Shown in pieces: positions 50,103-58,733 of a stretch of 64,000 nucleotides of DNA. Source of the DNA: Victivallis lenta. GTDB lineage: Bacteria; Verrucomicrobiota; Lentisphaeria; Victivallales; Victivallaceae. Position 1 is the stretch's first letter. Each line of letters opens with the position of its first letter. The DNA lies in contig NZ_VUNS01000004.1 in the NCBI RefSeq assembly GCF_009695545.1, positions 1 through 64,000 of the forward strand, read 5' to 3'. The notes beneath the pieces were generated by a model. That model ran no database searches. It saw only the letters and a program-made list of their open reading frames with translations, and had not been told where the DNA came from. Both the position numbers and the translations under genes were made by a program.

Positions 50103-51404
50103 ATGTATAACGATGTGAAGGAATTCGGAGCTGTCGGAGATGGTGTAACAAAGGATACACAGGCGATTCAGGCTGCCCTCGATGCCGGCGGGCTGGTATT
50201 CTTTCCGCCAGGAACCTATCTCTCAGGAACTCTCCACCTGAGAAGCGGGGGCGGACTTCTGCTTTCTCCCGGCGCAACCCTGCTTGCCAGCCCCGATCCC
50301 GAGGATTATAACAAAGATGATTTCTGTCCGCAAAATCGTGTATTCCAAACGGAGATCGTGAGCGGCAGACACCTGATAGCAGCCGTGGAAGTAAAAGATA
50401 TCGCCATCTGCGGCGGAGGGCGCATCTGTGGTAACGACTCGGCATGGTTGACCGAACCGGATCATACGCTCGGCGTGACTCCTCCGTTTCTGAAGCGCCG
50501 ACCGGACCGGCCGGGGCAGATGCTTTTCTTCTGCGAGTGCAGCAATATTACGATTCATGATGTGGAGTTGACCGGGGCTACCTATTGGCACTGTTTCCTG
50601 CACGGTTGCGAAAATGTCGGCATTCACGGGATCCGGATCCATTCCAACCCCAGGGTTATAAACAACGACGGAATTGATATCGACTGCTGCCGTCAGGTAA
50701 CGATCAGCGACTGCATCATCGAAACGGGCGATGACTGCATCACCCTGCGCGGAAACAGCGAACCGCTCAAAACAATGCACGCATGTGAATACGTGACTGT
50801 TTCGAATTGTATCCTCAGCAGTTATTTTGCGAATGCAATCCGGGTGGGAGTCGGAGGCGGAGAGATCCGGCACTGCTGCTTCAACGGCATTTCGATCTTC
50901 CGGACACGAACAGCAATCTGCCTGGTCTCCCGCTATTCTTCGGTAAGCCGCGGGGTGGATATCTCCGATATCGATTTCTGCAATATGCAGCTTCACGCAA
51001 AACGCCCGTTCAACATCAAGCTTGACAATGCCGAGGACGAACCGTCACCATGTCGGCGAACCATTCGGGACATCCGTTTCTCAAATGTGTCGGGAACTGC
51101 ACAGTTGACCGGCTTTATCAGCGGAACGACAGAAGGAAAAATCGAACGTCTGCGTTTTCAGAACATTTCCCTTATCTATGGCGGTTGTGGCACACGGCCG
51201 GACCGCGATGAAAACGGTCACTGGGGATGTAGATCCACCTGCAACGCCATCGAGCTCACTCATACATCCGATATCGTATTCTCAGATGTCTCGATCAATT
51301 ATGACGAAACCGCATCCGGCTGGAAACACGATATTTCCGCCCGCAACTGCAACGTCCTCACCTTCAACCGTTGTCATTTTTCCAACGAAACGGATGAACA
51401 ATAA
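50103..51404 (+). CDS. GH28 polygalacturonase-like enzyme
   Basis: 433 aa from ATG 50103 (GAGGATCTATG upstream; an ATG three bases earlier is equally possible). The parallel beta-helix start FGAVGDGVTKDTQAIQAAL and the catalytic set NNDGIDID (D189) and TGDDCIT (D210, D211) are GH28. The usual [S/G]HG histidine region is replaced by YFANAIRVGVGGGE, so the enzyme is unusual. No signal peptide. It probably trims galacturonate or rhamnogalacturonan oligomers inside the cell. Codon and base composition are clearly more AT-rich than the flanking genes, suggesting separate acquisition. Confidence 0.85.
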   Translation: MYNDVKEFGAVGDGVTKDTQAIQAALDAGGLVFFPPGTYLSGTLHLRSGGGLLLSPGATLLASPDPEDYNKDDFCPQNRVFQTEIVSGRHLIAAVEVKDIAICGGGRICGNDSAWLTEPDHTLGVTPPFLKRRPDRPGQMLFFCECSNITIHDVELTGATYWHCFLHGCENVGIHGIRIHSNPRVINNDGIDIDCCRQVTISDCIIETGDDCITLRGNSEPLKTMHACEYVTVSNCILSSYFANAIRVGVGGGEIRHCCFNGISIFRTRTAICLVSRYSSVSRGVDISDIDFCNMQLHAKRPFNIKLDNAEDEPSPCRRTIRDIRFSNVSGTAQLTGFISGTTEGKIERLRFQNISLIYGGCGTRPDRDENGHWGCRSTCNAIELTHTSDIVFSDVSINYDETASGWKHDISARNCNVLTFNRCHFSNETDEQ

Positions 51405-51417
51405 CAGGAAACCTGCC

Positions 51418-52737
51418 ATGATACACGCATACGCCGATTTTTCCAGGGAAGCCGGCACCATCCGCAAAGTAAACGGAGCGAACCTCGCGCCGCCGGTCTC
51501 GAACTTCACCGCCCACGGCAACCTCAACGACGCCTACCGGGCAATGAAGCTGCCCTATGCGCGGCTGCACGATTCGCCGCTCGACAATCCGGGCATGCGC
51601 CTCGTCGACATTCAGCAGATCTTCTGCAACGCCGGGGCCGACGCGGACGATCCTTCCAGCTACTATTTCCGGCAGACCGACGACTACATCGCGAACTGCC
51701 GCCGCTGCGGAACCGACATCATCTACCGGCTCGGCACCAGCATCGAACACTCGAACGAACGCTATTACAGCTATCCGCCCGACGATTACGAAAAGTGGGC
51801 CGACATCTGCATCCACATCATCCGCCACTACAACGAGGGGTGGAACAACGGCTTCAACTGGAACATCCGTTACTGGGAGATCTGGAACGAGCCCGATCTG
51901 CACGACAATATGTGGAACGCCGACCTCGAGGAGTTCATCCGGTTCTACGGCATCGTCGCCGCGCGGATCAAGCGGCGTTTCCCGAAGCTCATGATCGGCG
52001 GCCCCGCCTTCTGCGGGCTCAACGAACACCAGCTGCGGCTCCTGGCCGCCGAGTGCCGCAGAACCGGCGCGCCGCTCGACTTCTTCAGCTGGCACAGCTA
52101 TACGGCCGATATCGGCTGGATGCTTGAACAGCCCCGCATCGCGCGGCGCGTGCTCGACGAATGCGGCTTTCCGGGAACCGAACTGCACCTGAACGAATGG
52201 CATTATTTCAATGCGGACTGGCGCCAATACCGGAACGACCGGCTCTACTGCCGCGAAGCCAATCGCGCGATGGACGGCCTGCACGGCATCGACTCCGCCG
52301 CGTTCCTGACCTCGGTGATGACCGGCTGGCAGGACGGTCCGATCACAATGGGCTGCTATTACACCGCCGGCCTCTGCTGGGGCGTCTTCGACAAATACGC
52401 GGTTCCGTACAAGACCTACTACGCGCTGAAGGCGTTCGGAGACCTGACCGATTTCCCGCAGCGCCGCCGGACCGGTTCGGACCGGGAGAACGTCCGGCTG
52501 CTGGCCGGATGCGATCCGGGCGGAAACGCGGCGCTCCTGGTCAGTTCCTTCAAAAATGCGGAACCGATCGAACTCGGCATCTCCGGCGCCGACCTCTCCG
52601 CAATGCGGCTTCTGCGCCTCGATTGCGAACTTGATCTCGAACCGGTTGAACCGGAGTTCCGGGACGGCAAGCTGATCCTGACGCCGACCGCAAGCTCGAA
52701 CGTCTGGTTTCTCCCGGGGATTGCAGCCGGAAAATGA
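51418..52737 (+). CDS. GH39-like glycoside hydrolase, paralogue B
   Basis: 439 aa from ATG 51418 (AGGAAACCTGCC upstream), 13 bases after the GH28 stop. Same architecture as paralogue A: IRYWEIWNEPDL with acid/base E158 and TELHLNEWHYF with probable nucleophile E260, then a beta-sandwich. Long stretches such as YYFRQTDDY, CRRCG, DIIYRLG and HYNEGWN are shared with paralogue A. No signal peptide. Its last four bases overlap the start of the transporter gene (ATGA). The two copies may act on related linkages of one polymer. Confidence 0.8.
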   Translation: MIHAYADFSREAGTIRKVNGANLAPPVSNFTAHGNLNDAYRAMKLPYARLHDSPLDNPGMRLVDIQQIFCNAGADADDPSSYYFRQTDDYIANCRRCGTDIIYRLGTSIEHSNERYYSYPPDDYEKWADICIHIIRHYNEGWNNGFNWNIRYWEIWNEPDLHDNMWNADLEEFIRFYGIVAARIKRRFPKLMIGGPAFCGLNEHQLRLLAAECRRTGAPLDFFSWHSYTADIGWMLEQPRIARRVLDECGFPGTELHLNEWHYFNADWRQYRNDRLYCREANRAMDGLHGIDSAAFLTSVMTGWQDGPITMGCYYTAGLCWGVFDKYAVPYKTYYALKAFGDLTDFPQRRRTGSDRENVRLLAGCDPGGNAALLVSSFKNAEPIELGISGADLSAMRLLRLDCELDLEPVEPEFRDGKLILTPTASSNVWFLPGIAAGK

Positions 52738-53630
52738 TCCTCGGAATCATTCTGCTGGCCATCACCGGCGCCTGCTGGGTCATCATCGGCGCGGTGGCGG
52801 GACACGCCGCGCGCCGGAATCTTCCGGTCGGAACGGTGCAGGCGTGTTCGGCCGTGCTGTCGGTGCTGATCAGCAGCGCGGTGCTGTACTGCCGTCCCGA
52901 TCCTGAATGCGCGTTTTCAATCCGATTCTGGACGATGGCGTCGATTTTCGGCTCGGGATTCTTCAACTACTTCGTCATCCAGCTGATGAGCCGGGCGATG
53001 AAAACCGGGCCGAACGGGATCGTCTGGGCGACGATTCAGTCCGCGCTGATCTTTCCGTTCCTGGTCGGCGTGCTCTGTTTCGGCGTGGCGCTGACCATAC
53101 CGCGCCTCGGCGGACTGGCGGCGATCGTGACGGCGCTCGCGCTCTTCGGACTGGCCCGCGACAACCGCGTGCAGGGGAGCGGCTGGAAATGGGCTGCGGT
53201 CGGTTCGCTGCTGCTGGCCGGAATCAATCAGAATCTGTCGAATCTGCCGAGCTACTTTCCGGAAGCGGCGGCGGTCGGCAGCGTGAGCCGCTCCCTGGCG
53301 GCGTCGCTCGGGACGCTGACCGCGTTCCTGATCGCCGACTGGCGGACGCTGCCGGCCCGGACGGCAGCGCTGAAGAATCCGCTGATGTGGCGTTACATTG
53401 CATGCCTCTCCGGAAGCGGGCTGGTCACAGGGTATCTGCTGATGTACCGCGGGCTGAATCTGGTAGCTGAAGCGGGAGCGGGAGCGATCAGTTATCCGGT
53501 TCTGGTGTCGAGCTGCATCGTCTCATTCACGCTGTACAGCATCTTCGTTCTGAAGGAGAAACCGAAGCCTCTGCAGCTCGGCGGCCTCGGCCTCGCGCTT
53601 TGCGGCATCGTGCTGATCTCGCTGAAGTAA
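52734..53630 (+). CDS. DMT-superfamily (EamA-like) transporter
   Basis: 298 aa with about ten membrane helices in the 5+5 arrangement of EamA proteins. The start overlaps the upstream GH39-like stop (ATGA), and a short C-terminal GLGLALCGIVLISLK is the typical end. Early MSRAMKTGPNGIVWATIQSALIFPF and late EAGAGAISYPVLVSSCIVSFTLYSIFVLKEKPK match the family. It probably imports or exports the sugar products handled by the operon; the substrate cannot be read from sequence. Confidence 0.85.
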   Translation: MILGIILLAITGACWVIIGAVAGHAARRNLPVGTVQACSAVLSVLISSAVLYCRPDPECAFSIRFWTMASIFGSGFFNYFVIQLMSRAMKTGPNGIVWATIQSALIFPFLVGVLCFGVALTIPRLGGLAAIVTALALFGLARDNRVQGSGWKWAAVGSLLLAGINQNLSNLPSYFPEAAAVGSVSRSLAASLGTLTAFLIADWRTLPARTAALKNPLMWRYIACLSGSGLVTGYLLMYRGLNLVAEAGAGAISYPVLVSSCIVSFTLYSIFVLKEKPKPLQLGGLGLALCGIVLISLK

Positions 53631-53725
53631 CGCCGCCGAAGGCGCGTCGGCGGTACGCACGGCGTTGTCTGCGGACTGGCATACATTCCGGAATGCCGAT
53701 CTCGCCCAGATAATATAGTTGAAGA

Positions 53726-53784
53726 CGTCGCCCCCGGACCCCCGACCGGCAAGGTGCCGGGGCCGCCGGCGGCTACGCCGCCTT
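53726..53784 (+). repeat. 59-bp direct repeat, copy 1
   Basis: Matches 54012-54070 at 57 of 59 positions. It contains CCGGCAAGGTGCCGG, a hairpin, and GGCGGC-type inverted repeats. Probably a dispersed intergenic repeat. Confidence 0.85.
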
Positions 53785-54011
53785 GACGGGAGTGCAGGCA
53801 GATCGGCCCACTTCACGCAACTGCGGCTGGGGATAGCTCATCACGTTAAACTGCGCCCGGTCAATATCATGCTTTGGGGAGGCGCGCCCCTTCCGGGGCG
53901 CGGTCTTTCTGCGCATCCGCGCAGCAGACCGTGCGGGCTCCCCGTCCGAATCTTCGATTCGGTTTGTGAGCCGGTCGGGCAGACCGCAGTTCGCCTCCGG
54001 CGGCCGGGGCG

Positions 54012-54070
54012 CGTCGCCCCCGGACCCCCGACCGGCAAGGTGCCGGAGCCGCCGGCGGCTCCGCCGCCTT
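54012..54070 (+). repeat. 59-bp direct repeat, copy 2
   Basis: Second copy, two substitutions relative to copy 1 (a G to A after the hairpin and an A to C near the end), 286 bases downstream, followed by the murC 3' end. Confidence 0.85.
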
Positions 54071-54123
54071 TATGCGTGTACAGGCGGCCGCACAAAAAAG
54101 CGTCGGAACCGCAAAATGTTCCG

Positions 54124-55392
54124 TCACTCTCCGCCGGGCAGATATTCAAAGATGTGTTCGATGTCGCCGGCTCCGATCACGGCAAGCAGCAGCGGCCGCG
54201 TCCCCCGGTAATCGAGCGCCGCTTCCGCAATCGCTTTCCACTCCGCATCGAGATAGCGCGCTCCCGCTCCGGCGGCGGCAGCCAGCTCGGCACCTCCGAC
54301 CGGACCCGATTCGCACCAGGCGGCGAACACCGGAACCACGATGGCCGAATCGGCCTTCGCCAGCTCCGCCGCGAGCTGCGGCAGATATTTCCGCAGCCGC
54401 GCATAACGGTGCGGCTGAAAAACCACCCGGAGATGATGCCCCGGATATCCGGCCCGTAGCGTCCCGATCGAACTGGCCAGCTCGGTCGGATGGTGTGCGT
54501 AATCCTCGATAACCGTCACCCTTTCCGACTGGAACCGGGTCGCCATGCGGCGTGCTACGCCGCCGAAACTCTCAAGCGCCTTCTCCGCCTCCGCCGCATC
54601 GACGCCGAGCAAAACCGCCGCCCGGATCGCCAGATGCGCATTCCAGGCCTGATAGCCGATCCACCGTCTGCCGAAGCTGCCGGGAAGCGGGTATTCAAGA
54701 CGGAGCGCATCCGGGTGCGATGCAAACAATTCATCGGTATGGAGTCCGGCATAGTAGACCAGGTGTTTGCACTGCGACGCGAAGCGGCGGAAATTCGCAA
54801 ACAGCTGCGCCTCGCCGCCGACGCTCCAACTGTGGTCGTCCTCGACGTTCGGCACAACGCCGAGATACGGATGCACGAGCGTGTGAGTCCCGTCCGACTC
54901 ATCCACTTCCGTCACGAAAAGGTCGTCCCCCTCTCCGGCCGAAGCCGAAGGGGCGCCCTTCACCGCCGCCCCGATCAGGAACCCCGGCCTGCGCCCGGCA
55001 TGGACGAGGATATGGGTCAGCATCGCGGAAATGCTGGTCTTGCCGTGGGAACCGGAGACGGCGACCGGCCGCCGGTATTGCGCCGCGAGCCGGGCCAGAA
55101 ATTCGCCGCGGCGGATCTGTGGGATGCCGAGCTCCGCCGCGCGCATCCGTTCCGGATTCTCCGGGGTCACCGCCGAAGAGTAGACCAGAAGCCCCGCATC
55201 AGGCGGCAGGAAGCCGGCGGAATGTCCTTCCCGGACAGCCGCGCCGCGTGCCGCAAGCAGTGCGGTCTTCGCGTTCAACTCCCGGTCCGAACCGCTGACC
55301 GCCGCGCCGCGCGACAGCATGATTTCGGCCAGCGGCGCCATTCCGGCTCCGCCGATCCCGACGAAATGAATCTTCTGCGCCAGGTCACTCAT
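54124..55392 (-). CDS. murC: UDP-N-acetylmuramate-L-alanine ligase (Mur ligase)
   Basis: 422 aa from ATG 55392; this start overlaps the ABC transporter stop by eight bases, and a TTG just before it is less likely. N-terminal FVGIGGAGMAPLAEIML (UDP binding), the ATP motif SGSHGKTSISAML, DESDGTH, and VIEDYAHHPTELASSI are Mur-ligase marks of MurC/Mpl. It adds L-alanine to UDP-MurNAc in peptidoglycan synthesis. It is shorter than E. coli MurC (491 aa), closer to Mpl, so Mpl is an alternative. Last of a three-gene run with the ABC exporter and DegT genes. Confidence 0.85.
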   Translation of the reverse strand: MSDLAQKIHFVGIGGAGMAPLAEIMLSRGAAVSGSDRELNAKTALLAARGAAVREGHSAGFLPPDAGLLVYSSAVTPENPERMRAAELGIPQIRRGEFLARLAAQYRRPVAVSGSHGKTSISAMLTHILVHAGRRPGFLIGAAVKGAPSASAGEGDDLFVTEVDESDGTHTLVHPYLGVVPNVEDDHSWSVGGEAQLFANFRRFASQCKHLVYYAGLHTDELFASHPDALRLEYPLPGSFGRRWIGYQAWNAHLAIRAAVLLGVDAAEAEKALESFGGVARRMATRFQSERVTVIEDYAHHPTELASSIGTLRAGYPGHHLRVVFQPHRYARLRKYLPQLAAELAKADSAIVVPVFAAWCESGPVGGAELAAAAGAGARYLDAEWKAIAEAALDYRGTRPLLLAVIGAGDIEHIFEYLPGGE

Positions 55393-57421
55393 CAAGCTGA
55401 AACTGCGTATTGTAAAGTTTGCAGTAAATTCCGTGTTTCGCCATCAGCTCGTCATGCGTCCCCGCCTCGGCGATTCGGCCGTTCTCGAGCACGATGATGC
55501 GGTTCGCGTTGCGGATCGTCGAAAGACGGTGCGCAATGGCGAAAACCGTACGGTTCGCCATCACCCGATTCAGCGCCTCCTGCACGAGCTTTTCAGTCAC
55601 CGTATCGAGCGCGCTCGTCGCTTCGTCGAGAATCAGGATCGGCGGATTCTTGAGGATCGCCCGCGCGATCGCCACACGCTGCTTCTCGCCGCCGGAGAGC
55701 CGGAATCCCTTGTCGCCGACCTCGGTGTCGTAACCGTCGGAATGGCGCCCGTCCACAATGAAGTGATGCGCATTCGCAAGCTTTGACGCCTCGATGATCT
55801 CCTCGCGCGTCGCATCCGGGCAGCCGTAGGCGATATTGTTCGCGATCGTGTCGTTAAAGAGGATCGCATCCTGATTCACAACGCCGATGATCCGGCGCAG
55901 CGACGCGATTTCATAGTCGCGCACATCGACGCCGTCGATCTTCACCGCACCGCCGGTCACGTCGTAGAAGCGCGCGATGAGATTGGCAATCGTCGTTTTG
56001 CCGGAACCGGTCTCACCGACCACGGCGACCATTTCGCCCTTCGGAATCTCGAAGCTCACGCCGTCGATGATCTTGCGTTCATCGTAGGAGAATTCGGTGT
56101 CGACGAGCTCGATTTTATCCTTGAACTCATCAAGCCTGACGGCGTCGGGCTTCTCCGGCAGCGACGTGTCGGTATCGATCAGCTCGAAATAACGGTCCGC
56201 GGCGGCCATCGACCGCTGGATCGAGGTCACGACCTTCGACAGATCCTTGATCGGCCGGTACGCCATGAAAGCCGGCGCCAGCAGCGCCGCGATCTCGGTG
56301 AGCGAGATGCCCTGGCTGTACGAATAGACGAAGAAGACCAGCGTCGAAATCACCGCCACAACCTCCATTGCGGGCGAGAGCAGCAGCTGCAGCCGCAGCG
56401 CCCGGACCACCTGCTTGAAGTAACGGCGGTTTTCGTTGTGAAACCGCGCACTTTCCGCCTTTTCGGTGTTGTACGCCTTGACCACCCGGATTCCGGTGAA
56501 AACCTCGTGCATGCGCGAAAACACCTCCGCGATGCGGGCGAAACTTTTCTTGTAAACCCGCCGGATCTTGCGGCCGAGGAAGTGGATCGGCAGGAAAATC
56601 GCGGGCACGCCGACGAGCAGAATCACGACCAGCGAATAGCTGTCGTACTCCCGGCACGCCATGAGGATGGCGACCAGGCAGGCGAAAATCTGGATCGGCG
56701 CGCTCGTGAGGTCCGCAACGGAGTTCGACACGGCGTTTTCGATTGCGGACGTGTCATTCGTCGAGCGGCTGATCAGATGGCCGATGTCGATCTTGCCGTA
56801 ATACTGCAGCGACTGGTTCACGAGCTTGTCGAACACCTTGTCGCGCAGGTCCGAAACGACTTTCGCGCCGACCCAGCGCGTATAATAGTTGCTGATGAAG
56901 GTCGCGAGGTTCTTCACGGTCCAGGCAAGCACGAAAACGAGCACGTAGACGGCAAAAATCTGCCACGCGAGGCGACCGCCGGGCCCGATCGCCTCGAACC
57001 GGAACGAAACCGGCCAGCTGACGACGATTTCACGGCCCTCCACCGAAAACGGCAATCCGTATTTCTCCGCCGCCCGGCGCGCTTCGTTCAGGATTTTAGT
57101 CAGCTGCGGGTCGTTGTCGACCGGGTGCAGGAGCTCCTGCACGGCTTTCTCCTTCTCCGCGCGAGTCAGCTCCGGCTTCTCCAGAACCTGGACGACGTTC
57201 CGGGCTTCGGCTTCGAAAGCCGCAGTGTCTCCCCCGGCGCCCGGCTCGACCGCGCCGACCAGACGCGGGATCATCAGCAGACTCACAAGCAGCGAGCCGC
57301 CGACGAGAATGCCCGATACGATTCCGACCGTGAGCCGGAACCAGTAAGGCCGGGCATAGCGCAGCAGCCGGAAATAGCTCTGCGCCTTGAATTCGCCCTC
57401 GTTGCCGCTTTTGCGTCCCAT
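55385..57421 (-). CDS. MsbA-like lipid/peptide ABC exporter
   Basis: 678 aa half-transporter. An N-terminal membrane domain holds six helices, with an unusually long loop or insert at residues ~65-135. The C-terminal ATPase has Walker A GETGSGKTT, signature LSGGEKQ, Walker B ILILDEATSALD and the H-loop IAHRLSTI. It resembles MsbA, which flips lipid A core or other lipids across the inner membrane. The ATG is nine bases after the DegT stop; its last eight bases overlap murC, so it sits in an envelope operon. Confidence 0.9.
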   Translation of the reverse strand: MGRKSGNEGEFKAQSYFRLLRYARPYWFRLTVGIVSGILVGGSLLVSLLMIPRLVGAVEPGAGGDTAAFEAEARNVVQVLEKPELTRAEKEKAVQELLHPVDNDPQLTKILNEARRAAEKYGLPFSVEGREIVVSWPVSFRFEAIGPGGRLAWQIFAVYVLVFVLAWTVKNLATFISNYYTRWVGAKVVSDLRDKVFDKLVNQSLQYYGKIDIGHLISRSTNDTSAIENAVSNSVADLTSAPIQIFACLVAILMACREYDSYSLVVILLVGVPAIFLPIHFLGRKIRRVYKKSFARIAEVFSRMHEVFTGIRVVKAYNTEKAESARFHNENRRYFKQVVRALRLQLLLSPAMEVVAVISTLVFFVYSYSQGISLTEIAALLAPAFMAYRPIKDLSKVVTSIQRSMAAADRYFELIDTDTSLPEKPDAVRLDEFKDKIELVDTEFSYDERKIIDGVSFEIPKGEMVAVVGETGSGKTTIANLIARFYDVTGGAVKIDGVDVRDYEIASLRRIIGVVNQDAILFNDTIANNIAYGCPDATREEIIEASKLANAHHFIVDGRHSDGYDTEVGDKGFRLSGGEKQRVAIARAILKNPPILILDEATSALDTVTEKLVQEALNRVMANRTVFAIAHRLSTIRNANRIIVLENGRIAEAGTHDELMAKHGIYCKLYNTQFQLDE

Positions 57422-57430
57422 GCCGCGCCC

Positions 57431-58552
57431 TTATTTCAGGAAAGCCGCAATCGCGTCGACGACGCTCCTGCGCTGTTCCGCCGTCGACTCCGGGTAGATC
57501 GGCAGCGCCATGATTCTGCCGCTCGCCGCTTCGCTGACCGGATAGTCGCCCGGCTTGCCGCCGAGATCCGCAAAGCATTTCTGCAGATGCAGCGACAGCG
57601 GATAGTAGATCGCGCAGCCGATGCCGATTTCACGCAGATGGGCGACCAGCGCGTCGCGCCTGCCGCCGGCGACTTCGATGCAGTACTGGTTGTAGATGTG
57701 GCGGACCGGATAAGCCGCCTTCTTCGGCAGCGAGACCTTTCCGTCGAGCCCGGCCGCGGCGAACAGTTCGTCGTATTCGGCCGCATTGTGCTGGCGCGCT
57801 TCGCTCCAGCCGTCGAGATACGGCAGCTTGACCGACAAAATGCCGGCCTGCAGCGCGTCGAGACGGAAATTCCCGCCGACATACTCGTGCATGTAGGTGC
57901 CGCTCTGGCCGTGGTTGCGGAAAATCTTCAGCAGCTTCGCCTTTTCGGGGTCGTTGCAGGTGACCATGCCGCCGTCGCCGAAACAGCCGAGGTTCTTGCT
58001 CGGAAAAAACGAGAAGCAGCCGTAATCGCCGATCGAACCGACCCGGCGCCCCTTGTACTCGGAACCGATCGCCTGACAGGCGTCTTCGATCACGACCAGA
58101 TTGTGCTTTTTCGCAATCTCCATGATCGGGTCCATATCGGCCGGCTGGCCGAAGAGGTGCACCGGGATGATCGCCTTCGTGCGCGGCGTGACCTTTTCCG
58201 CGACCTTCACCGGATCGATGTTGTAGGTCACCGGGTCGATATCCGCAAATACCGGAGTCGCCCCGACGCGGACGACCGCGCCGGCCGTCGCAAAAAAGGT
58301 GAAAGGCGGAATGATGACCTCATCGCCGGGGCCGATGCCTTCGACCATCAGCGCGATGATGAGCGCATCGGAACCGCTGGTGACGCCGACCGCGAAATTG
58401 CTGGCGCAATACGCAGCGACCTCTTTTTCGAGCTTCTCGACCTTCGGGCCGAGAATGAAATACTGAGAATCGGAAATCTCCGAAATCTCCTTGAGAATTT
58501 CCTCCTTGATCGACGCGTACTGCGCCTTCAGGTCAAGCAACGGAACCGCCAT
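57431..58552 (-). CDS. DegT/DnrJ/EryC1-family sugar aminotransferase
   Basis: 373 aa. PLP-dependent enzyme that aminates a nucleotide-linked keto sugar. The catalytic lysine is K186 in FFPSKNLG, with the usual upstream EDACQAIGSEYKGRR and the early TSGSDALIIALM. Typical length. It starts the operon before the ABC exporter, so it likely makes an amino sugar for a surface glycan that the exporter or lipid pathway uses. The divergent gene starts 181 bases away; the gap is poly-A/T rich. Confidence 0.93.
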   Translation of the reverse strand: MAVPLLDLKAQYASIKEEILKEISEISDSQYFILGPKVEKLEKEVAAYCASNFAVGVTSGSDALIIALMVEGIGPGDEVIIPPFTFFATAGAVVRVGATPVFADIDPVTYNIDPVKVAEKVTPRTKAIIPVHLFGQPADMDPIMEIAKKHNLVVIEDACQAIGSEYKGRRVGSIGDYGCFSFFPSKNLGCFGDGGMVTCNDPEKAKLLKIFRNHGQSGTYMHEYVGGNFRLDALQAGILSVKLPYLDGWSEARQHNAAEYDELFAAAGLDGKVSLPKKAAYPVRHIYNQYCIEVAGGRRDALVAHLREIGIGCAIYYPLSLHLQKCFADLGGKPGDYPVSEAASGRIMALPIYPESTAEQRRSVVDAIAAFLK

Positions 58553-58733
58553 ATTGTTCTCTCCTTATACTCTCTCACCGAATGGGGCATGAGTCCCCCG
58601 GCCGGAACAGCCGCAAAAGACTTCTTCTAATATAACCCTCCATCTGCAATCTTTCACCTTTTTTTTACTTTTTTTTCGCAATTTACTTTGGCCGCGAGTA
58701 TATTATACCGCAAAAAACGGAAATGAGACAACT

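Larger units (their letters stand above)
53631..54123. other. G+C-rich repeat region after the glycan operon
   Basis: 493 bases without a credible gene. It contains two 59-bp near-identical direct repeats (53726-53784 and 54012-54070), the palindrome GCGCCCC..GGGGCGC near 53883-53900 and other short hairpins. Frames on the minus strand here are rich in Gly/Arg/Pro and mirror the repeats. No terminator T-run is visible. Confidence 0.6.
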
